Shown: piece by piece, positions 1 to 7,120 of the stretch
How positions within the stretch are numbered: the stretch's first letter is position 1
Layout of the letters: the number at the start of each line of letters is the position of its first letter
Origin: a virus
Length of the DNA stretch: 25,265 nt
Virus record (IMG/VR): IMGVR_UViG_3300006753_000064
Span: 1-25,265 of that record
Reading direction: 5' to 3' (one strand)
Notes under the pieces: generated by a model
What the model was told of the DNA's origin: nothing
The model's database searches: none
What the model saw: only the letters and a program-made list of their open reading frames with translations
Program-made: the position numbers and the translations under genes

Positions 1-2
1 TC

Positions 3-1088
3 CTTCAAAAAGATGCTGCTGGTACAATGGCAGAGGCAATGGTTATTAGTGAAGATGGCAATGTCGGTATTGGGGAAACTGCCCCAGATTCAGCCTTGCA
101 TATTAAAGACTCTGATGTTACATCTGGTAGGGCAGATTCTTCACTACATGTTCAATGTACTGAATCACCAGCAGATATTGGTGATGTATTAGTTTGGTTA
201 GATTGGTCAGCAGATGCAGCAGTTAACGAATTGGCAAGGTGGATATCTATCCACGATTCAGGTGGAGAAATTGGATATTTAACAAGTTCAGATGGGGCAG
301 GTGGAGATATAAATGTAGATTTTACTCAGCCTTCAGATATTAGGTGGAAAAAGGATATTGTAGATACATCTCTTGAAGGTTTGAATATAATAAATAATGT
401 AAAAGTGCGAGATTTTAAGTGGAACTCCGAAAGAGAAAATAAGGAAGATAAACAAGTTATAGGTGGATTCGTAGCTGATGAATTGTACGAAGTCTATCCT
501 CATGCTACATCTGGAACTCCAGGGGCTATGAAGACTAAAGTTACTCCAGCAGTTGAAGCTGTTAATGGTTCGGAAGGAGTGGAAGCTAAAGATGCAGTAT
601 TAGATGAAGAGGGAAATATAATTGAAGAAGCTGTTGCAGCTGTAGCAGCTGTAGAAGCTGTAGAAGCACAGGAGGAAATTACGGAAGAAGTGATAGATGC
701 AATGGGTGTAACTCAAGGTAATTTAATCTCTGTTCTCGTAAAAGCAGTTCAAGAATTATCAGCCAAGGTTGATGCTTTAGAAGGTACTTTATCAGAAGCT
801 CCTGCTGAAGAGCCGGAAGAGGTAGTTGAAGATACTGTAGAAGATGCACCAGTTGAAGAAGCATCTGAAGAGGAAGTTGTAGAATCCGATAATGATGAGT
901 CAGCTGAAGAGGAAACTGAAGCAGTAGAAGAATCAGCAGAGGAAACAGGATACCCTGATGGAGATCCATCAATGGTATGGAAAAAGGATGAATTAAAAGC
1001 ATATATGGATGCCAATGAGATTGCTTATAATGCAGGTGATACTAAGCAAGACCTCTTGGATAAGATAGTTGCGGATGGTGGAGAATAA
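3..1088 (+). CDS. Tail fibre/spike C-terminal part with S74 self-cleaving chaperone and C-terminal HeH-like domain (5' end outside window)
   Basis: The reading frame stays open to the left edge, so the gene is cut by the window; the ATG at 27 is probably internal, because the residues before it (LQKDAAGT) continue a typical fibre motif ending in VISEDGNVGIG. Residues numbered from that ATG: about 1-100 are fibre shaft; 103-111 read SDIRWKKDI, the hallmark of the peptidase S74 intramolecular chaperone (endosialidase CIMCD family), where the chain is expected to cut itself just before Ser103 after trimerisation. The chaperone continues through IGGFVADELYEVYP and ends in the coil LISVLVKAVQELSAKVDALE near 235-255. 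An Ala/Val/Glu-rich insertion lies inside the chaperone, and a strongly acidic Glu-rich linker follows it. The last 35 residues (WKKDELKAYMDANEIAYN, then TKQDLLDKI) resemble HeH/LEM/SAP-type helix-extended-helix domains of phage proteins. Family knowledge: S74 fibres bind host surface sugars or receptors. The Ser and domain order are seen; the HeH call is by eye. Confidence 0.85.
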   Translation, partial: LQKDAAGTMAEAMVISEDGNVGIGETAPDSALHIKDSDVTSGRADSSLHVQCTESPADIGDVLVWLDWSADAAVNELARWISIHDSGGEIGYLTSSDGAGGDINVDFTQPSDIRWKKDIVDTSLEGLNIINNVKVRDFKWNSERENKEDKQVIGGFVADELYEVYPHATSGTPGAMKTKVTPAVEAVNGSEGVEAKDAVLDEEGNIIEEAVAAVAAVEAVEAQEEITEEVIDAMGVTQGNLISVLVKAVQELSAKVDALEGTLSEAPAEEPEEVVEDTVEDAPVEEASEEEVVESDNDESAEEETEAVEESAEETGYPDGDPSMVWKKDELKAYMDANEIAYNAGDTKQDLLDKIVADGGE

Positions 1089-1089
1089 T

Positions 1090-1239
1090 ATGTTAGATAC
1101 ACTTCGTACAGAAACTATTGGAGTTAGTGGTTGGTGGCTATCTATAAGTGGATGGTTACCAGAATTAGTAAGCTTAAGTGTGGGAATCGCCACACTAGTG
1201 TACCTTATTATTAAAATAGGGAAAGAGCTAAAAAAATAG
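1090..1239 (+). CDS. Small holin-like membrane protein (49 aa)
   Basis: An ORF of 49 codons begins one base after the stop of the fibre gene. It has a polar N-terminus, a Trp-rich stretch (GWWLSISGWLPEL), one clear hydrophobic helix of about 17 residues (LVSLSVGIATLVYLII) and a short basic tail (KIGKELKK). Short length, one transmembrane segment, charged C-terminus and a place right after tail-fibre genes match small phage holins such as the T7 gp17.5 type, which permeabilise the inner membrane at lysis. No endolysin is seen next to it in this window, so the lysis role is an inference from architecture and position. It could instead be another small inner-membrane protein. Confidence 0.6.
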   Translation: MLDTLRTETIGVSGWWLSISGWLPELVSLSVGIATLVYLIIKIGKELKK

Positions 1240-1248
1240 GGAGAAAGT

Positions 1249-2028
1249 ATGCCTAAATCTGATAAAGGGGTGGTGAAGCGAATAATAGTAACACCTGACA
1301 AGCACTTCCCTTTACACGATCAGCATGCAATCAATTGTCTAAAGAAAACAATTGAAATAGTTAGACCAGATGCATATGTTGATTTAGGTGATGTAGGTGA
1401 GTTTCATTCATTTAGTGCGTGGAAGTTTAAACGCAAGAAGAAGCCACCTTTAGAATATTTAATTGATGATTTCACAAAGGATGTGAAAAATGTTAATAGT
1501 GGAATGGATATGATAGATGAGTCTTTAGATAAAGCAGGGTGTAAGGAGCTTTATATTACTGAAGGCAATCATGACAACTGGCTTAATAGGTCTGTTGAAA
1601 TGTATCCATACCTACCCCAGTTCAAATTTGCCAATGCTGTAAAGTTAAAAGAAAGAGGGTATACGTACTACCCATTCGGTAAACCCCTTAAATTAGGGAA
1701 ACTTTACTTCTATCATGGTCATCAATATGGTGGCCAGTATCATACTGCAAATCATCTTCGGAAGATGGGATGCAATGTAATGTACGGGCATTGGCATGAT
1801 TTACAACACATGACAGCTACACATATGGATGGACCTAAAGCTGCATGGTCAATAGGATGCTTAAAGGATATGAAGCCTGAAGCAAATAGTTGGTTGGATA
1901 ATAGGAATATAAACTGGGCACATGCTTTTGCCATAGTAGACTTTTTTAAAAAAGGTCTATTTACAGTACACATAATACAGATAATTAATGGCAAGACCTC
2001 ATTGTGGGGTGAATTAATAGAAGGCTAA
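1249..2028 (+). CDS. Calcineurin-like metallophosphoesterase
   Basis: The 259-residue product carries the metal-binding motifs of the metallophosphoesterase fold in the right order: DKH (Asp17, His19), GDVGE (Gly47-Asp48), GNHD (106-109), HGH (156-158) and GHWH (180-183). These residues normally hold two divalent metals that hydrolyse a phosphomonoester or phosphodiester. The substrate cannot be read from the sequence; phage members are often listed simply as phosphoesterases. No signal peptide is seen, so it should act in the cytoplasm. A good Shine-Dalgarno (GGGAGA) lies 6-7 bases before the ATG, and the gene starts nine bases after the holin-like gene. It sits between two tiny membrane-protein genes in what looks like a lysis/late accessory stretch. 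Fold assignment is secure; substrate and role are unknown. Confidence 0.88.
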   Translation: MPKSDKGVVKRIIVTPDKHFPLHDQHAINCLKKTIEIVRPDAYVDLGDVGEFHSFSAWKFKRKKKPPLEYLIDDFTKDVKNVNSGMDMIDESLDKAGCKELYITEGNHDNWLNRSVEMYPYLPQFKFANAVKLKERGYTYYPFGKPLKLGKLYFYHGHQYGGQYHTANHLRKMGCNVMYGHWHDLQHMTATHMDGPKAAWSIGCLKDMKPEANSWLDNRNINWAHAFAIVDFFKKGLFTVHIIQIINGKTSLWGELIEG

Positions 2029-2049
2029 ACTAAATAAAGGGAGATATAA

Positions 2050-2193
2050 ATGAGTTTCTTATCAAATTACTGGGAATTTGTTGTAATTGGATTCTTGGTT
2101 ATAGATAAAATCGTTGCACTTAGTCCATCTAAAATGGATGACTTACTATGGACTACGTTGAAGAAGATGCTAAAAAAAGCTGCTGGAAAATAG
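2050..2193 (+). CDS. Small single-helix membrane protein (47 aa)
   Basis: A 47-codon ORF with a Shine-Dalgarno (AAGGGAGA) 6 bases before its ATG. The N-terminus SFLSNYWEFVVIGFLVIDKIVA is one short hydrophobic helix, followed by SPSKMDDLLW and a Lys-rich amphipathic end (LKKMLKKAAGK). It is too short for a domain assignment. Its place near the holin-like gene and phosphoesterase suggests a membrane or lysis-related accessory role, for example a second holin or antiholin, but nothing in the sequence proves that. The ribosome site, clean stop and lack of any other use of this stretch support that it is a real gene. Confidence 0.6.
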   Translation: MSFLSNYWEFVVIGFLVIDKIVALSPSKMDDLLWTTLKKMLKKAAGK

Positions 2194-2226
2194 ATAGTGT
2201 TCTATGGTACAATAATTAACTACATT

Positions 2227-2311
2227 TGGGAGAGGACGTATATGACTCCTCCTTGTTACGCTAGGCTCACATGCTCAGACGGTTCGCTTACTGTTATGTA
2301 CTCCTCTCCCA
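2227..2311 (+). promoter_or_regulatory. Long bulged hairpin in a GC-richer gap, sequestering a Shine-Dalgarno and ATG
   Basis: Bases 2227-2236 (TGGGAGAGGA) pair fully with 2302-2311 (TCCTCTCCCA). After one bulged C (2237), bases 2238-2246 pair with 2293-2301 with two G-U pairs, giving a 19-bp stem with a 46-base apical loop. The stretch is visibly richer in G and C than its surroundings. The left arm contains a strong Shine-Dalgarno and the ATG at 2242. A shorter alternative pairing exists between GAGGA (2233-2237 region) and TCCTC just after the ATG. There is no U-tract after the right arm, so it is not a typical terminator. Possible roles: translational control of the tail gene downstream, an RNase III processing site, or a structured phage RNA. 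Pairing is seen; role is inferred. Confidence 0.55.
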
Positions 2312-2334
2312 GAAAGTTAGAAAAAGATGCCTAA
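2242..2334 (+). CDS. Possible 30-aa leader ORF coupled to the tail gene
   Basis: The ATG at 2242 lies five bases after a strong Shine-Dalgarno (GGGAGAGGA) and opens a 30-codon frame (begins MTPPCYARLTCSDG, ends RKLEKDA). Its TAA overlaps the start of the next gene as ATGCCTAA. The next gene has almost no Shine-Dalgarno of its own (GTTAGAAAAAG), so re-initiation from this ORF would explain how it is translated. Against it: the codons differ from the AT-rich usage of the neighbours, and start and Shine-Dalgarno are buried in the 19-bp stem, so the ORF may be accidental within a structured RNA. The peptide has two Cys and no recognised domain. Confidence 0.4.
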   Translation: MTPPCYARLTCSDGSLTVMYSSPRKLEKDA

Positions 2335-4765
2335 GCAGATTTATAAGATAGTTCAGTTTCATGGAGGTTTGAATAATAATTCAGATCCTAGAGATATAGC
2401 TGATAGTGAGCTTTCTGCTGCTACTGATATAATGGTAGATGAGCTGGGTAAGATTAGGCTGATGGGTGGTACTGCAGCACAAGGTGCTGCTGCTAGAACA
2501 AATGCTATAACTCCAGGTTATGGATTGTTTCAATTTAGTCATGATAGGATTGATGGACATACAGCAGGTTCTGGAGTTGAAACTGGTGCTGATTATCTAG
2601 TATTTTCTGATTCTGATACTACTGGAGTTGTTTCTATCTACAGTGGAGAAGACACTACTTGGGGAAATCCTATAACTGGATTAACTGATAATACTTCTGG
2701 TACTGGACAAAGAAAAGATGTGTTTTATAGTGTAGATGGGGCTTTAAGGGTATGTGATGCTGAGTTTAGAAATGATAATAATGTGAAGTGGTATGGATAT
2801 ATAAAAAGAACACATTTTGAGGGACTCACACCTGGTGGAGCTGCCGATGATTATAATAGTTGGGTTAGTAAGGATCAGTCAATAGCTGCTCCAACAAGAG
2901 GTTTATATTTTGGTCATACTGAACTTGTTCTTACTGGTCTAGACGGTGCTGGAGGTTCAGATGTAGATACTTTTATATGTACAGAAGCTACTGCATTTGA
3001 TGGTATGTCTACTGAATTGAATAGAGGAGATTACATTGCTGTTAATACAACTGGAACTGGCGATGGTAAGGCTAGAATAATTACTTCACGAGCAAGTGAT
3101 TCTACCATAGAAACAGATACTCTTGGTTCTGGTGACTATGTTAGTGATATAGTTATTATTGCACCATCTGCAGGTAAAGGATTTAATATATATCTTGCAG
3201 AGACTGGTACTTCTACATTAGGAAGTGGATGGACAGTAGGGGATTATGAAGTTGGAACAACCTTTATTTATGATAATAATCAGGAATCTTTGGTTTTTGA
3301 AAATGCTGGTTCAGATAATTCAAGTATTGCTGCCTCCGAAAGAATATTGGCTATCGGAGTATGTGCAACGTCTCCATATGATCCAAGAATTACAGGAGGT
3401 CGTGTTTATATAAGAATTTATGGGACAACTGATCCCTGGCAGTTTGTTGCAGAGATAAGCCTAAAATATGGTGTTAAAACAAGTATTGATGGCAGCTGGG
3501 ATCCATGGGTTATTGCCGGAACTGGTAATGCTCATGATTTAACTTCTACTGGATCAGGAGCTGCTGCTAGTAATGCTTATCTTATGAATGTAAACCCAAA
3601 ATATGGTTTTTCAAATTCACTACTTTTTAGTCCTAATGTAGAAACATATGAATCATTAAATGGATTCCCTCAAGATTTGGCTACTCTAGATGCTAGGTAT
3701 AAAACTGCAGTTGTTGCTAATAGAAAGACATATATAGGTAATGTTAAAACTACTAATGAAGATGGAGAGGAAGTGGTATTAGGTGATGCTATGCTTAAAT
3801 CTCCTGTTAATAAGTTTGATACATTTCCTATAACTAGAATAATTGAAGCTTCTATTAGAGATGGTGATGAGATAATTAAATTAGAAGAATATGCAGATAG
3901 AATATTACAGTTTAAAAAGAATAAGATGCATTTAATTAATATATCTCAAGAGGTAGAGTTCTTAGAAGATACATTTTTACATAAGGGAGTATCACATCCT
4001 GCTGCTACTTGTAAGACTGATTTTGGTATAGCATGGGTAAATAAACTTGGATGCTATCTGTATGATGGACAGAAGGTAACTAATTTACTTGAGAAGGAGG
4101 GTAGGCAGATAATAAAAGAGAGTGAATGGGATACATTTACTACTAATGAACCTATGATTGGATATATCCCAAAGAAAAGACAGCTTCTTATTGTAGATGA
4201 TAATAGTATTACTGGTACTGGTAAGACATTTTTATATGATTTGGTAACACGATCTTGGGTTAAAGGAGCTGATACTACTATAACAAGTCAAGCTTTAACA
4301 AATTTTGTTGTAGATTGGAATGGTGATCTAGCATATGTTCATACTAGTAATACTGGTACTGTAGTTAAATGGGATGATGCTAGTGATATTCAAGCATCTG
4401 GTCATGTTCAAATATATACAAAAGATATAGATTTTGGACAACCTGGACAGAAAAAGACAGTATATAAAGTATATATAACATATAAAAGTAATGGAGCTAC
4501 TAATATAAGAGTTCAGTATGATGATGATGGAGGTGATTTCTCTAGTCCGAAAAATTTTTCTTCTTCTTCTGTTCTTTTTGATAGTAATCTGGAATTAGAA
4601 GATACTTCTGGAGAATGGGGTGTAGCTGAATTAGTACCAGATACTCCTTCACAGTCTAGTAATATAAAATCATTTCGGTTACGTTTTTGGAATAATGGAA
4701 ATACACCAGCTGACTTTGAAATTAATGATATATCAATAGTTTATAGATTAAAAGGTGTAAGATAA
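2327..4765 (+). CDS. Large tail protein, possible tail hub/DNA-stabilisation protein
   Basis: An 812-residue soluble, beta-rich, Gly/Thr/Asp-rich protein with no signal peptide. Its N-terminus (VQFHGGLNNNSDPRDIAD, then SELSAATDIMVDELGKIRLM) follows the pattern F-x-GG-[IL]-N ... P ... A-x-[ND]-x-x-[VI]-D ... G-x-[IL] that opens many short-tailed phage tail hub or packaged-DNA stabilisation proteins (P22 gp10-like, and podovirus tail tube B types). The middle has repeated blade-like segments (for example IGYIPKKRQLLIVDDNS, FLYDLVTRSWVKG), consistent with a beta-propeller. The last 130 residues look like a beta-sandwich (TVYKVYITYKSNGATNIRV ... SFRLRFWNNG). It lies directly upstream of a fibre-like gene, with three bases between them. 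Virion tail role is fairly safe; the exact protein is not. Translation probably depends on coupling to the 30-codon ORF. Confidence 0.6.
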   Translation: MPKQIYKIVQFHGGLNNNSDPRDIADSELSAATDIMVDELGKIRLMGGTAAQGAAARTNAITPGYGLFQFSHDRIDGHTAGSGVETGADYLVFSDSDTTGVVSIYSGEDTTWGNPITGLTDNTSGTGQRKDVFYSVDGALRVCDAEFRNDNNVKWYGYIKRTHFEGLTPGGAADDYNSWVSKDQSIAAPTRGLYFGHTELVLTGLDGAGGSDVDTFICTEATAFDGMSTELNRGDYIAVNTTGTGDGKARIITSRASDSTIETDTLGSGDYVSDIVIIAPSAGKGFNIYLAETGTSTLGSGWTVGDYEVGTTFIYDNNQESLVFENAGSDNSSIAASERILAIGVCATSPYDPRITGGRVYIRIYGTTDPWQFVAEISLKYGVKTSIDGSWDPWVIAGTGNAHDLTSTGSGAAASNAYLMNVNPKYGFSNSLLFSPNVETYESLNGFPQDLATLDARYKTAVVANRKTYIGNVKTTNEDGEEVVLGDAMLKSPVNKFDTFPITRIIEASIRDGDEIIKLEEYADRILQFKKNKMHLINISQEVEFLEDTFLHKGVSHPAATCKTDFGIAWVNKLGCYLYDGQKVTNLLEKEGRQIIKESEWDTFTTNEPMIGYIPKKRQLLIVDDNSITGTGKTFLYDLVTRSWVKGADTTITSQALTNFVVDWNGDLAYVHTSNTGTVVKWDDASDIQASGHVQIYTKDIDFGQPGQKKTVYKVYITYKSNGATNIRVQYDDDGGDFSSPKNFSSSSVLFDSNLELEDTSGEWGVAELVPDTPSQSSNIKSFRLRFWNNGNTPADFEINDISIVYRLKGVR

Positions 4766-4768
4766 AAT

Positions 4769-6025
4769 ATGCCAATGACAAGACAAGAGAGAATTGCTGT
4801 ACATAAGAAGCAGGAGAGATTGCAAGTTAAGGATGGTTTTCCTGCTGCTTCTGAATTGAAAGAAGGTGTGCCTATACTTAGATCTACATCTGAAGGTCTA
4901 GTAGAATATGTAAGGCATAATGGTATAGCGTATAAGAAAGAATTTACAAGAGTTGATGAAGGAGTATCTACTGAGTTTCAGTTAATGTCTAGTGGTAGTG
5001 GTAATTTAGTATCTGGAGCTAGTATAAATATTGAGGCTGGTGATGATATTAATATTGTAGCAGGAGGCGATACTACAATACATAAAATTATTACTTCCAT
5101 AGATGCTGACACATATACAGCTCTCTCTATTGATCTTGATAAAACAGGGGCAAGTACAACTACTAATACCATAAATGGCTTATTGATTGATATGGATAAT
5201 ACGACTGCTACTTCTGGTTATAATATAATGAATGGAATTAAATGCACTCCAACTTTAACCCATGCTGCTGATGCTGGTATATCTTTTTTAAATGGCTTTA
5301 TATTAACCTGTACAGGAAATAATGCAGGAAGTTCCCATGCAAGTATTAATACAGGAATGAGGTTAGAAACAACTGGGGCTGACCAGAATAATGGCATTCT
5401 TATGGTGAATGATGATACTGGAAAAGCTTATGATTTAAGAATTGGAAGTTCGGGAGACACGCCATTCGGCAGTCCAGCAGATTATTTTCAAATCTTAACT
5501 GTAGCTGCTGGTGCTACTACAATGTCTACTGTAGATGATGATGGAGCTGCTGCTCATTTAACTATTGTTGCTGATGGTCATGTTGAGTTTGATGGATGTG
5601 GGGTAGGGTTTGATAAAGAAACTGCAGCATTCGGTACATCACCTATAGATAGCGATGCAAATGACTCAACAGATGTTGATTTCAGGCTAGGCAATAAGTA
5701 TGAGTTAACATTGACTGATGATATATCAGGTCTTAGTGAATTTATCAATCTTATATTTCCAGCTACTTCTGGTAACTTTATATTAGTATTAATACAAGGT
5801 GTAGCAGATTGTACAGTTGCAAGTGCAGGATGGATAGCATATCAATCTGATGGTAGTACTAAGGCTCTGAATAACGCAGGTAATGACCAAGCAGACGGAA
5901 GAGTTAGATGGGCAGGTGGTTCTGCTCCAACACTTTCAACAGCACAATATGATGTAGACATAATTTCTTTCTATTGGGATGCTGATAATGAGACAGCTTT
6001 TGCAGTAGCAAGTTTGGATTTTTAA
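4769..6025 (+). CDS. Tail fibre-like protein
   Basis: A 418-residue protein. The N-terminus (MTRQERIAVHKKQERLQVKD, then GFPAASELKEGVPILRSTSEGLVEYV) is a short adaptor of a kind that probably docks onto the tail. It is followed by a long Asn/Thr/Gly-rich beta-solenoid-like stretch (SINIEAGDDINIVAGGDTT and similar). The C-terminal domain, about residues 300-418, has the pattern FxLxLxQG ... VRWAGGSAPTLST ... YDVDIISFYWD ... ASLDF, which is common at the end of phage fibre proteins and usually forms a trimeric jelly-roll head. The Shine-Dalgarno is weak; the start was chosen at the first ATG after the previous stop, though a second ATG at 4775 is also possible. Likely job: receptor binding or a tail appendage. 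Confidence 0.7.
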   Translation: MPMTRQERIAVHKKQERLQVKDGFPAASELKEGVPILRSTSEGLVEYVRHNGIAYKKEFTRVDEGVSTEFQLMSSGSGNLVSGASINIEAGDDINIVAGGDTTIHKIITSIDADTYTALSIDLDKTGASTTTNTINGLLIDMDNTTATSGYNIMNGIKCTPTLTHAADAGISFLNGFILTCTGNNAGSSHASINTGMRLETTGADQNNGILMVNDDTGKAYDLRIGSSGDTPFGSPADYFQILTVAAGATTMSTVDDDGAAAHLTIVADGHVEFDGCGVGFDKETAAFGTSPIDSDANDSTDVDFRLGNKYELTLTDDISGLSEFINLIFPATSGNFILVLIQGVADCTVASAGWIAYQSDGSTKALNNAGNDQADGRVRWAGGSAPTLSTAQYDVDIISFYWDADNETAFAVASLDF

Positions 6026-6026
6026 T

Positions 6027-6575
6027 ATGGAACTACAAGAATGGATAGATGGAGTATTTGAAGAGACTGAAATAGATTATACAATAGCTGGTAAGAATAT
6101 ATTATATAAAGAAGAAACGGAATATTTGAAGAAAGGTGTAAAACTATTATGTGATAAGCTCCATCCTAAGTCAGTATTAGAATTTGGCTTTGGTAAGGGA
6201 TGGACTGCTACAGAGTTTCAAGAACAAGGTGTTAAGCGTCATATAATACTTGAACCAAATAAAGAGAACTATCAGATGGCATTAGAATGGAAAGATAAAT
6301 ATGATTCAGATATAGAGATACTAAATATCTTTAGTTGGGATTATGATAGTGATGAGAAGTTTGATTTAGTTTATGATGATAGATTTTATCTCAAGAACGA
6401 AAAACATTATAAGCATATGGATAAGATATTACCACTAAGACAATGGTATGCAAGTAATGCCCTTCAGGATAATGATAAAGAAAAGGCTGACTACCCTATA
6501 TTCTTTCAGGTAGATGGTATTAATTATGTTCAATCTTTATCTAAATATGGAGAATATAAACCGTGGCAACAATGA
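6027..6575 (+). CDS. Class I SAM-dependent methyltransferase, GAMT/RMT2-like
   Basis: The 182-residue product has the glycine-rich motif I of Rossmann-fold methyltransferases, VLEFGFGKG (residues 50-58), followed by an acidic residue at the end of strand 2 (HIILEPNKE, Glu76) that would hold the ribose of S-adenosylmethionine, and a later FDLVYDDRFYL (112 onward). The run E-x-GFG-x-G, then an acidic strand, a Trp after the third strand (FSWDY) and FD-x-[VI]-x-YD resembles the guanidinoacetate methyltransferase/arginine methyltransferase 2 branch, where the YD stretch lies near the acceptor site. The substrate here is unknown; a small molecule or a protein arginine-type amine would fit that branch. 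It starts one base after the fibre-like gene and overlaps the next gene, so it is co-expressed with virion proteins, an unusual place for a methyltransferase. Confidence 0.65.
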   Translation: MELQEWIDGVFEETEIDYTIAGKNILYKEETEYLKKGVKLLCDKLHPKSVLEFGFGKGWTATEFQEQGVKRHIILEPNKENYQMALEWKDKYDSDIEILNIFSWDYDSDEKFDLVYDDRFYLKNEKHYKHMDKILPLRQWYASNALQDNDKEKADYPIFFQVDGINYVQSLSKYGEYKPWQQ

Positions 6576-7093
6576 TACTATTACCTGGTGGGGAAAATAA
6601 TGTTAGTGTTCATTGGGAGTATGTTGGTGTAGGAATAAGTAATGTTTGGGAGGCTCTTACAACTGACAATAGTATAAGTTCTTATGCTAAGTGTGACGAT
6701 TTGGGTGAATCATTTCAAATAGATTTTGCCAATCCATCTGTTGCAGAAGGTGATATAGACACAATTGATTCTGTTCGATTTCTAAGTAGTGGTAAGTCTG
6801 CTCATAGGTCAAATGTTACCAGATGTTCTTTCAAATATTATGTACCATCTGGAAATGCAGACCAAAATGCAATTTATCCAGCTCATCGTACTGACTTTAC
6901 TACAATAAATGGGACTCCAAGAACTACAAGTGATGGTAGTAGTGCTGCTTGGACATATGCTAATTTGGAAGATTTACAGATGAGATGCACTCTGGCTTCA
7001 ACTGTTGAAGCATATCTATCATATTTTGCAGTTGAAGTAACATATACAGAAGCAGTAACAGCTAATGCAACATTTTTTGGAGCAAACTTTTGA
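6563..7093 (+). CDS. Small structural protein, beta-rich (tail-associated, unknown)
   Basis: A 176-residue protein starting MATMILLPGGENNVSVHWEYV and rich in beta-strand patterns (FQIDFANPS, VRFLSSGKSA, AYLSYFAVEVTYTEA). It looks like a jelly-roll/beta-sandwich virion protein of the kind encoded beside tail fibres. I chose the GTG at 6563 because GGAGA lies about ten bases before it and because MAT-x-x-LLP is a natural beginning for this kind of protein. An ATG at 6572, overlapping the upstream stop as ATGA, is the alternative and would remove three residues. It overlaps the methyltransferase gene by 13 bases. No enzyme motif is visible. Confidence 0.6.
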   Translation: MATMILLPGGENNVSVHWEYVGVGISNVWEALTTDNSISSYAKCDDLGESFQIDFANPSVAEGDIDTIDSVRFLSSGKSAHRSNVTRCSFKYYVPSGNADQNAIYPAHRTDFTTINGTPRTTSDGSSAAWTYANLEDLQMRCTLASTVEAYLSYFAVEVTYTEAVTANATFFGANF

Positions 7094-7120
7094 TGAAAAA
7101 AATTAAAGAAGGATAATATT

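Noticed and set aside
679-1015. Minus-strand open frames of 107 and 88 codons under the fibre gene
   Set aside because: They are low-complexity Leu- or Ser-rich shadows of the Glu/Ala-rich coding repeat on the plus strand, with no ribosome site.
2227-2311. tRNA gene
   Set aside because: The long stem ends in CCCA and GGTTCG occurs inside, but no T-arm lies next to the acceptor-like stem and no anticodon arm can be drawn.
2290-2326. Intrinsic terminator before the tail hub gene
   Set aside because: The hairpin is followed by AGAAAGTTAG rather than a U-tract, and its loop is 46 bases long.
7093-7116. Seven-codon frame (MKKIKEG) between two structural genes
   Set aside because: Too short to support; it mainly contains the ribosome site of the following gene.
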